This document shows, piece by piece, positions 1 through 6,007 of a stretch of 11,166 bases of DNA (positions within the stretch are counted from its first letter, which is position 1; each line of letters opens with the position of its first letter). A model generated the notes under the pieces. That model was not told where the DNA came from and did no database searches. It saw only the letters and a program-made list of their open reading frames with translations. The translations under genes were made by a program, and so were the position numbers. The DNA lies in NCBI GenBank assembly GCA_022701965.1, contig JAKONL010000465.1, positions 1-11,166 on the forward strand, written 5' to 3'. The stretch comes from Burkholderiaceae bacterium (GTDB lineage: Bacteria > Pseudomonadota > Gammaproteobacteria > Burkholderiales > Burkholderiaceae).

Positions 1-85
1 GTAAACCAATTACTTACATAGCTTCCTGATTTTCCCGTCGACACAAAAAAACGTACAAATTCACACAAATGTCAAATAGTGCCTC

Positions 86-112
86 GTTCACAATCCTTGA
101 AAAAATGTGAAC
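86..112. promoter_or_regulatory. Inverted repeat in AT-rich leader, possible operator upstream of the acyltransferase
   Basis: Bases 1 to about 120 are strikingly AT-rich compared with the rest of the window and carry no credible coding frame. Within them, GTTCACA (86-92) and TGTGAAC (106-112) form a perfect 7-bp inverted repeat with a 13-bp spacer. The arm centres are 20 bp apart, about two helical turns, which would suit a dimeric regulator. A third TTCACA lies at 60-65. I could not fit a convincing sigma70 -35/-10 pair on either strand, so the exact promoter is unknown. The repeat could control the acyltransferase at 183, or a gene beyond the left edge on the minus strand. That it is an operator is inference. 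Confidence 0.35.
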
Positions 113-182
113 TAAATCATGTTTGCCGGGTATCCGCCTACGTCGAACGTGAAGCGGATGCCTCCAACGACAGAAGGCCCCC

Positions 183-1325
183 ATGAACGCTTCCAGCCCC
201 GCCCTGAGTGCCAAGCCGCGCTTCGCCTTCCTCGACTACGGCCGGGTCGTTGCCTGTGTGATGGTGGTGCTGTTCCACGCCGCGGGGACGGCCTCGAAGG
301 ACAAGTACTTCGGACCGCACGCCCTGAGCGACGTGATGGCGCTGGGCTTCGTGCGGATGCCGTTCTTCTTCGCGATGAGCGGATTCCTGCTCTCCTGGTT
401 CTATCTGCGGCCCGGTGGCCAGCGCGTGGGTGCGGGCGAGTTCTTCGCGAAGCGGGCGAGCCGGCTGTTTCCGATGTACTGGATCGTGCTGCTGCTGGTG
501 GCCGCCGCCGAAATCTTCGTGCTCAAGCGGCACGGCGAGATTCCCGAGGGATGGGACTGGTGGGCGATGGTGCTGCTGGTGCCGCGCGACGTGACGGTCG
601 TGGGCGGTACGGGTGCGGCGCTGCTGTACCCGGCCTGGGTACTTCAGTACGAACTGGTCGGCTACCTGCTGATCGCCGCCGCCGTCGCCTCGCAGCGGGC
701 GCGGCTCGCCTACCTCTACGGCTTTCCGGTGTTCTACGTGCTGTTCGCGGACAGTCCGGTCTTCGCGTTGCGTTTCCTGGGCTCCGACTGGCTGCTGATC
801 TTCTGGCTCGGCGCCGTTGCCGCCTGCGCGGCGCGGACCTGGAGCGCCGAGCGTCTGCGGGCGGTGCTGCGCCTCTCGCTGGCGAGCCTGGTCGCGGCCA
901 TGGTGCTGCATTGGGCCGGCGGCGACGAGGAAGCGGTCACGGGCTGGAAGTCCTGGGTCAACATGGACCTCGCCTACGGGATCTGCTTCGCGCTTCTGAT
1001 GGCGGGGATGATCAACCATTCGCGTGCAGCGCCCGCCGCGGCCGAGCCGGGCGCGATGTCGAGATGGGTGACCCGGATGGCGCTCTGGTCGTATGCGATC
1101 TTCCTGCTCCATGCGCCGGTCATCACGTTCGTCTGCCGTTTCCTGGTGAAGGCCGGCGTGTCCAACGAGGTGGGCTGGCCGTTGGCCGTGATGCTGTCGC
1201 TGGTGGTCTCGGTCGTTGCCGGCGCCGTGGCCGAACGGCTGATCGAAGCGCCGGTCGATCGGCTGATCGGACGGGCCTGGCGCTGGTTCAAGACCGGTCG
1301 GGCTGCAGCTGCGAGCGCCCGGTGA
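183..1325 (+). CDS. Acyltransferase family 3 integral membrane protein
   Basis: This 380-residue protein fits the acyltransferase-3 family (PF01757; OafA/NodX-like). These inner-membrane enzymes move acetyl or other acyl groups from a cytoplasmic donor onto surface sugars such as O-antigen, exopolysaccharide, glucans or lipid-linked glycans. Family hallmarks are visible: LDYGR...LFHA near residues 18-33 with the conserved His32, FFAMSGFLLSW at 62-72, and KRASRLFPMYW at 90-100. About ten hydrophobic segments follow, to residue ~360. There is no C-terminal SGNH hydrolase domain of the kind found in OatA- or OafB-like fusions. The start at 183 is preceded by AGAAGG (172-177) at 5-nt spacing, and the N-terminus runs directly into the first motif. 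The downstream lytic transglycosylase begins 57 bp later on the same strand, so the two may be co-transcribed. The acceptor cannot be told from the sequence. Confidence 0.9.
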   Translation: MNASSPALSAKPRFAFLDYGRVVACVMVVLFHAAGTASKDKYFGPHALSDVMALGFVRMPFFFAMSGFLLSWFYLRPGGQRVGAGEFFAKRASRLFPMYWIVLLLVAAAEIFVLKRHGEIPEGWDWWAMVLLVPRDVTVVGGTGAALLYPAWVLQYELVGYLLIAAAVASQRARLAYLYGFPVFYVLFADSPVFALRFLGSDWLLIFWLGAVAACAARTWSAERLRAVLRLSLASLVAAMVLHWAGGDEEAVTGWKSWVNMDLAYGICFALLMAGMINHSRAAPAAAEPGAMSRWVTRMALWSYAIFLLHAPVITFVCRFLVKAGVSNEVGWPLAVMLSLVVSVVAGAVAERLIEAPVDRLIGRAWRWFKTGRAAAASAR

Positions 1326-1382
1326 GTTCGGTCTCGCCGTCACCGGCCCCGTGAGCCGGCCGGCGGTCGACGTCTGGCGAGA

Positions 1383-2663
1383 ATGAGGCCGATGCACTTC
1401 CCCGCCCCTGCACTCTCCCGCGTCCGCCTCGCCGCCGCGATTCTCGTCGCCGCCACCCTGACCACCGCCTGCGCCACGGCGCCGACCGCCCGGCCACCGC
1501 AGGCCGATGCCGCAGCCATCCCTTCGGCCGACGTCCACGAGGCGGCCTTCGCTGCATGGTTGGCCGCGTTCCGCCAGCGCGCCAAGGCGGCCGGCATCGC
1601 CGACTCGACCTTGTCGCGCAGCCTGGACGACGTGCGCTTCCTGCCGCGCGTGATCGAACTCGACGGCGCGCAGCCGGAATTCACCCGCACCGTCTGGGAC
1701 TACCTCGACCGCACCGTCACGGCGCAGCGCGTGGCGACAGGTCGCGAAATGCTGGAGCGCATCCGGACCGAAGCGCCCGGCGTGCTGCGGCCCTACGGCG
1801 TGCCGCCGGAGGTCGTCGTCGCGATCTGGGGCATGGAGAGCAACTACGGCACGAATACTGGAGCGACGCCGACCCTCGACGCGCTGGCGACGCTCGGCTT
1901 CGAGGGCCGCCGCGCGAACTGGGCGGAGGACCAGCTGATCGCGGTGCTGCGGATCGTCGAGCGCGGGGATATCGCACCCGGGCGGATGATCGGTTCGTGG
2001 GCCGGCGCCATGGGGCAGACGCAATTCCTGCCGTCGAGCTTCCTGTCCTTCGCGGTCGATGCCGACGGCGACGGGAGGCGCGACATCTGGAGCAGCCTGC
2101 CGGACGTCGTCGCCTCGACGGCCAACTATCTGGCGAAGTCCGGCTGGCGCTCTCAGGAACCGTGGGGCGCCGAAGTACGACTGCCGCCGGGCTTCGACTT
2201 CGGCCGCGCCGACACGTTGGTCGTGCAGTCGGGCGCGCGATGGTCGGCCGAGGGCTTGACCTCTCCGGACGGCGCACGGCTGCCCGACATCGCCGAGGCC
2301 TCGGTGCTGCTGCCCGCCGGCGCACGCGGACCGGCATTCCTGGTCGGCGCGAACTTCCGCGCGATCCTGCGCTACAACAATTCGACGAGCTACGCACTCG
2401 CCGTCAGTCTGCTGTCGCAGCGGATCGCCGGTGGTGCCGACGTCGTCGCGCCCTGGCCTCGCGACCTCGCGGTGCTCGGCCGCAGCGACACGGCGGAACT
2501 CCAGCGCGCGCTATCGGCCCGGGGGTTCGAGAGCGGCGAACCCGACGGTGTCGCGGGTCCGGCCACGCGGACCGCGGTACGGGCCTACCAGCGCAGCGTC
2601 GGGTTGCCAGCCGACGGCCAGGCGGACGGCGACCTGCTCGCGCGCCTTCGCCGGGCGCCCTGA
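1383..2663 (+). CDS. Lytic murein transglycosylase, MltB type, with C-terminal peptidoglycan-binding domain
   Basis: This 426-residue protein is predicted to cleave the MurNAc-GlcNAc bond of peptidoglycan non-hydrolytically, leaving 1,6-anhydroMurNAc ends. It starts with a hydrophobic signal ending in LTTAC (Cys30). That is an acceptable though not classic lipobox, so the protein is probably anchored as a lipoprotein. The catalytic core spans about residues 52-350. It contains AIWGMESNYGTNTG (147-160), with the likely catalytic Glu152, and SWAGAMGQTQFLPSSF (205-220). It also has an EF-hand-like DADGDGRRDIW (226-236), as in the Ca-binding loop of Slt35/MltB. Residues ~366-424 form a PG_binding_1 domain. 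A second in-frame ATG lies nine bases into the gene at 1392. Neither start has a strong Shine-Dalgarno sequence, so the first three residues are uncertain. The gene ends one base from the end of a convergent gene. Confidence 0.93.
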   Translation: MRPMHFPAPALSRVRLAAAILVAATLTTACATAPTARPPQADAAAIPSADVHEAAFAAWLAAFRQRAKAAGIADSTLSRSLDDVRFLPRVIELDGAQPEFTRTVWDYLDRTVTAQRVATGREMLERIRTEAPGVLRPYGVPPEVVVAIWGMESNYGTNTGATPTLDALATLGFEGRRANWAEDQLIAVLRIVERGDIAPGRMIGSWAGAMGQTQFLPSSFLSFAVDADGDGRRDIWSSLPDVVASTANYLAKSGWRSQEPWGAEVRLPPGFDFGRADTLVVQSGARWSAEGLTSPDGARLPDIAEASVLLPAGARGPAFLVGANFRAILRYNNSTSYALAVSLLSQRIAGGADVVAPWPRDLAVLGRSDTAELQRALSARGFESGEPDGVAGPATRTAVRAYQRSVGLPADGQADGDLLARLRRAP

Positions 2664-2664
2664 A

Positions 2665-3771
2665 TCATGGCGCCGGCGTGAAGCGCTGCAGGCGCTTGCC
2701 GGTGTCGACCTCGGCGGTGAAGATGTTGCCCTTCGCGTCGATCGCGATGTTGTGCACCCAGTGGAACTGCCCCGCCATGCGCCCGTTGCGGCCGAAGGTG
2801 CCGACCTCGGCGCCGGTCTCGCGCGAGAGCACATGCACCTGGTTGTTGGCGCCGTCGGCCACGTACATGTAGCGCTGCGCGGGGTCGGGCGACAGCACCA
2901 TGTCCCAGACCGAGCCGATCAGCCGCGTGTCCCTCGCGAGGAAAAACTCGCGCACGAACTCGCCCGACTTGCGGAAGACCTGGATGCGGTTGTTCTCGCG
3001 GTCGCAGACGTACAGCAGGCCGTCGGCGGCCAGGCGCACGCAGTGCACGGGGCTGCCGAACTGTCTCGACGGCGCCGCCGCCGGGTCGTAGACCGTCTTG
3101 GCGTCGTCGGGCCGGTTGCCGTAGGCGCCCCAGTGGCGCTTGTAGGCGCCGGTGGTCGCATCGAACACGATCACGCGCCGGTTGCCGTAGCCGTCGGCCA
3201 CGTAGAGCTCGTTGGCGGCCGCGTCCACTTCCATGTGCGCCGGCTTGCCGAGCAGGCGCGTGTCGTTACTGCCGCCGGTCTGCCCGGCCTCGCCGATCTG
3301 CAGCAGGAAGCGGCCGTCGGCCGTGAACTTGAGCACCTGGTGGTCGGAATCGGCGTTGCCGGCGATCCAGACGTTGTCCTCGGCGTCGACGTAGATGCCG
3401 TGCTCGCGCTTGGGGAAGTCGAAGCCGGTGCCGGTCACGCCCCACGAACGCAGCACGTTGCCCTGCGGATCGAACTCGACGACCGAGGGCGCCGGCACGC
3501 AGCAGGCCGCGCGCGGCGGGTCGAAGGCGGCGGCCTTCTCGTCGTCGGTGAAGCTGCCCGGGCGGTGGATGATCCAGACGTGCTGGCGGCGGTCGACCGC
3601 CACGCCAGCGACAGCGCCCAGCTGCCATTTGCCGGGCAAGGGCTTGGGCCAGTACGGATCGACGACATAACGGGTGGCAGCCGGGCCATGGGCGGTGGCC
3701 GTCGACGTGCAGGCCGGCAGCGCTACCAACGCAGCCCCCGCGATCAGTGCCATGACAACTCGAGCGATCAT
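2665..3771 (-). CDS. NHL-repeat / six-bladed beta-propeller lipoprotein
   Basis: This is a 368-residue exported propeller protein. Residues 1-21 form a lipoprotein signal ending in LPAC (Cys21). The mature part opens with YVVDPYWPKPLPGKW and then carries repeated blade signatures: VAGVAVDRRQHVWI, EHGIYVDAEDNVWIAG, PAHMEVDAAANELYVADGYGNRRV, VHCVRLAADGLLYVCDRENNRIQVF, YMYVADGANNQVHVL and VHNIAIDAKGNIFTAEV. The Y/W-V-A/C-D-x-x-N-x-R/Q-V pattern is typical of NHL repeats. Such propellers bind ligands or act as lyase-like or esterase-like scaffolds, and no catalytic identity can be assigned here. The frame is open 13 codons further upstream, to 3810. I chose 3771 because GGAGG sits eight bases before it (3780-3784 on this strand) and the lipoprotein signal starts there. 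The gene is divergent from the reductase at 3901 and may share a control region with it. Confidence 0.85.
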   Translation of the reverse strand: MIARVVMALIAGAALVALPACTSTATAHGPAATRYVVDPYWPKPLPGKWQLGAVAGVAVDRRQHVWIIHRPGSFTDDEKAAAFDPPRAACCVPAPSVVEFDPQGNVLRSWGVTGTGFDFPKREHGIYVDAEDNVWIAGNADSDHQVLKFTADGRFLLQIGEAGQTGGSNDTRLLGKPAHMEVDAAANELYVADGYGNRRVIVFDATTGAYKRHWGAYGNRPDDAKTVYDPAAAPSRQFGSPVHCVRLAADGLLYVCDRENNRIQVFRKSGEFVREFFLARDTRLIGSVWDMVLSPDPAQRYMYVADGANNQVHVLSRETGAEVGTFGRNGRMAGQFHWVHNIAIDAKGNIFTAEVDTGKRLQRFTPAP

Positions 3772-3833
3772 TCTGCGGTCCTCCGGTGCGGGCCATTCTG
3801 TCTCGCGCAAGCCGCCACGGGTGGCCTCCGCGC

Positions 3834-3873
3834 TAGGGGTAAACGACCGTGACGATCGTCCGCACCACCCCTA
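3834..3873. promoter_or_regulatory. Nested palindromes in divergent intergenic region, candidate operator
   Basis: TAGGGGT (3834-3840) and ACCCCTA (3867-3873) form a perfect 7-bp inverted repeat. Almost centred between them is a perfect 10-bp palindrome, GACGATCGTC (3851-3860). The element lies between the start of the propeller gene (3771) and the start of the reductase gene (3901), where a regulator could control both directions. No transcription-factor gene is adjacent within this window, and I do not recognise the motif. Its role as an operator is inferred from symmetry and position only. Confidence 0.35.
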
Positions 3874-3900
3874 AGGTTCGCGGCCATCACCGAAAGTCGT

Positions 3901-4824
3901 ATGACATCACACGCATCTGAGCCTTCGTCCCCAAAGCCCCGAATCGGTCTGGTCGGCCTGGGCCTCATGGGCCACGGCATCGGCCGCAACCTGCTGAAGA
4001 ACGGCTTTCCTCTCACCGTGATCGGCCACCGCAACCGGGCGCCAGTCGACAGCCTGGTCGGCCTCGGCGCCACGGATGCGGGCTCGCTCGACGCGCTCGT
4101 CGGCGCGGTCGACATCGTGCTGCTGTGCGTGACCGGCTCGCCGGCCGTGGAGTCGCTGGTCTACGGCGACGGCGGCATCCTGGCGCAGGCGCGACACGGC
4201 CAGATCGTGATCGACTGCTCGACCAGCGACCCGCGATCGAGCGTCGGCATCCAGCGCGACCTGCAGGCCGCCGGCGTGACCTTCGTCGACGCCCCGCTCG
4301 GCCGCACGCCGAAGGAGGCCGAGGCCGGCACGCTCAACGTGATGGTCGGCGCGACGCCGGAGGTGCTCGAGACCATCCGGCCGGTGCTCGCGGCCTTCGC
4401 CGAGAACGTGATCCACGTGGGCGACGTGCTGTCGGCGCAGAAGCTCAAGCTGGTCAACAACTACGTGGTGGTCGGCACGGTCGCGCTGATCACCGAGGCA
4501 CTGCGCACCTGCGACCGTGTCGGCGTGGATCGCCGGTCGCTGCACGCGCTGATGAGCAAGGGGCCGCTCGCGAGCCCGCTGCTGCAGCTGACCGCCGGCG
4601 AGATCCTCGAAGGCAACCTCGACGCGATGAAGTTCTCGATCAGCAACGCGCACAAGGACATCGGCTACTTCGCCGGCATGGCCCAGGTTCCGGGCGACGG
4701 CGAATCGATGTCGGGCGAGCTCGTCGCGGTGCTGGCCGAAGCACTGCGCCAAGGCATGGGCGAGCGTTTCCTGCCCCACCTCGTCGAGCTCGGACGCCCG
4801 GGCGACACCCGACCGAACCCCTGA
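3901..4824 (+). CDS. NAD(P)-dependent oxidoreductase of the 3-hydroxyisobutyrate dehydrogenase family
   Basis: This is a 307-residue beta-hydroxyacid dehydrogenase-like enzyme, probably oxidising a short 3-hydroxy acid or reducing the matching semialdehyde with NAD(P)(H). The N-terminal Rossmann domain shows GLVGLGLMGHGIGRNL at 16-31. The substrate-binding segment, usually DAPVSGG, reads DAPLGRT here (130-136) and is followed by the expected EAGTLNVMVGA. The catalytic lysine is most likely Lys183 in KLKLVNN (181-187). Length is normal for the family (about 290-310). The altered substrate segment argues against calling it a true MmsB or tartronate semialdehyde reductase. The Shine-Dalgarno sequence is weak (GAAAG a few bases upstream), but ATG 3901 puts the Rossmann motif at the usual distance from the start. 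It is followed after 13 bp by a Bug-type binding protein, suggesting a shared transcript for uptake and oxidation of an organic acid. Confidence 0.87.
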   Translation: MTSHASEPSSPKPRIGLVGLGLMGHGIGRNLLKNGFPLTVIGHRNRAPVDSLVGLGATDAGSLDALVGAVDIVLLCVTGSPAVESLVYGDGGILAQARHGQIVIDCSTSDPRSSVGIQRDLQAAGVTFVDAPLGRTPKEAEAGTLNVMVGATPEVLETIRPVLAAFAENVIHVGDVLSAQKLKLVNNYVVVGTVALITEALRTCDRVGVDRRSLHALMSKGPLASPLLQLTAGEILEGNLDAMKFSISNAHKDIGYFAGMAQVPGDGESMSGELVAVLAEALRQGMGERFLPHLVELGRPGDTRPNP

Positions 4825-4837
4825 CCCGGAGACCTCG

Positions 4838-5821
4838 ATGACATCAAGACCCACACCCTTCCTGCCTCGCCACCTGGCGGCCTTCCTTGCCGCGTCGGCC
4901 CTGGCGCTGGCCGCATCGTCGGCACAGGCGGCCGACTATCCGGCGCGTCCGGTCGAACTCGTCGTCGCCGCATCGGCGGGCGGCGGCACCGACGTCGTGG
5001 CGCGCGCCTTCGCCGAGGCGGCCCGCAAGCACCTGCCCCAGCCGCTGATCGTGGTCAACAAGCCCGGCGCCGCCAGCGCGATCGGCTTCGCCGAGGTCGC
5101 GAACGCGAAGCCCGACGGCTACAAGGTCGGCGTGATGAGCGTGAACCTCGTGATCCTGCCGACGCTCGGACTGATGAAGGTCACGGCCGACGATTTCGTC
5201 CCGGTCGCGCGGCTGAACTTCGACCCGGCGGCCATCACGGTGCGCGCCGATTCGCCGTGGAAGACCGTCGAGGAATTCATCGCCGAGGCGAAGAAGAAAC
5301 CCGGCGGCATGCAGGTGGGCAACGGCGGCGTGGGCGATATCTGGCATGTCGCCGCCGCCGCGGTGGAAGACCGCACCGGCACGCAGTTCAACCACGTCCC
5401 GTTCCAGGGTGCCGCGCCGGCGGTCGCGAGCCTGCTCGGCGGCCACGTCGACGCGATCACGGTCAGCCCCGGCGAGGTCGTGCAGCACGTGCAGGGCGGC
5501 CGGCTCAGGGTGCTGGCGATCATGGCCGACCAGCGGCTCGGCGGCGCCTATGCGGCGGTGCCGACGCTCAAGGAGCGCAACGTCGACCTGTCGATCGGCG
5601 TCTGGCGCGGGCTCGCGGTGCCCAGGGGCACGCCGGCAGACGTCGTGCAGACGCTGCGCACGGCGACCCGGACCGCGGCGGCCGAGCCGGCCTACCGCGA
5701 GACGCTCGCCCGCGCCAACCTCGGCGATTCGTATGCCGACGCGGACGTCTTCAAGGCCGAGATCGAGAGCGATCGCCAGTCGCTCAAGAAGGTGCTCGAG
5801 AAGCTGGTCATCCAGAAGTGA
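4838..5821 (+). CDS. Bug/TctC-family periplasmic solute-binding protein (tripartite tricarboxylate transporter type)
   Basis: This is a 327-residue periplasmic binding protein. It starts with a Sec signal peptide (about residues 1-31) that likely cleaves after SSAQA. The family signature follows immediately: [26 protein letters not shown] (34-59). [10 protein letters not shown] and the [11 protein letters not shown] segment are also typical. These proteins bind carboxylates or similar small acids for TctAB-type transporters. No membrane subunits (TctA/TctB) are encoded nearby, as is usual for the many orphan Bug proteins of Burkholderiales, so the ligand and partner are unknown. GGAG precedes the ATG at normal spacing. 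The gene lies 13 bp after the hydroxyacid-dehydrogenase-like gene, and its last 14 bases overlap the end of an antiparallel small gene. Confidence 0.92.
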   Translation: MTSRPTPFLPRHLAAFLAASALALAASSAQAADYPARPVELVVAASAGGGTDVVARAFAEAARKHLPQPLIVVNKPGAASAIGFAEVANAKPDGYKVGVMSVNLVILPTLGLMKVTADDFVPVARLNFDPAAITVRADSPWKTVEEFIAEAKKKPGGMQVGNGGVGDIWHVAAAAVEDRTGTQFNHVPFQGAAPAVASLLGGHVDAITVSPGEVVQHVQGGRLRVLAIMADQRLGGAYAAVPTLKERNVDLSIGVWRGLAVPRGTPADVVQTLRTATRTAAAEPAYRETLARANLGDSYADADVFKAEIESDRQSLKKVLEKLVIQK

Positions 5822-5969
5822 CCGCCCGTGTCTTCGACGCACTGCGGCAGCGGTCGGAGCAGTACTTCACCTCGTCCCAGTCCTTCGCCCACTTCTTCCG
5901 CCAGGTGAACGGCAGCCCGCAGTGGGCGCAGATCTTCTGCGGCAGGTCGGCTTTCTTTCGCATGCGCAT
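5808..5969 (-). CDS. DUF2256 small zinc-ribbon-like protein
   Basis: This is a 53-residue protein that is easily missed because of its size. Read on the minus strand it contains [16 protein letters not shown] (12-27), [12 protein letters not shown] (30-41) and a short basic tail. That matches my memory of the DUF2256 family: a CxxC ... CxxxC arrangement (Cys14, Cys17, Cys37, Cys41) around a conserved FTWRKKW core. The cysteines probably bind zinc, and the biochemical function is unknown. A GGAG (5977-5980) lies seven bases before ATG 5969. A second in-frame ATG at 5963 is possible. The 3' end overlaps the Bug gene by 14 bp tail to tail, and the 5' end is only 38 bp from the divergent phosphatase gene. 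Identification rests on visible motifs; no profile search was run. Confidence 0.85.
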   Translation of the reverse strand: MRMRKKADLPQKICAHCGLPFTWRKKWAKDWDEVKYCSDRCRSASKTRAVTSG

Positions 5970-6007
5970 GTGAACGCTCCGGATTTCGATGCGGCATCAT
6001 CGGGCAC

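Noticed and set aside
14..214. Minus-strand 66-codon frame in the AT-rich leader
   Set aside because: No ribosome binding site, no recognisable motif, and its start lies inside the acyltransferase gene. Composition fits a control region.
1343..1364. Small hairpin and GCCGGCCGGC palindrome between the acyltransferase and transglycosylase genes
   Set aside because: Five-base arms and no T run. Such runs are expected by chance in this GC-rich DNA, so I do not call a terminator.
138..2024. Long minus-strand open frame (628 codons) opposite the acyltransferase and transglycosylase genes
   Set aside because: It covers two clearly recognisable genes in antisense. The product is Arg/Gly/His-rich with no motif and has no ribosome binding site. 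It is a high-GC shadow frame.
5961..5970. Perfect palindrome CATGCGCATG at the start of the DUF2256 gene
   Set aside because: It arises from the Met-Arg-Met start codons and their reverse complement, and no wider symmetry surrounds it.
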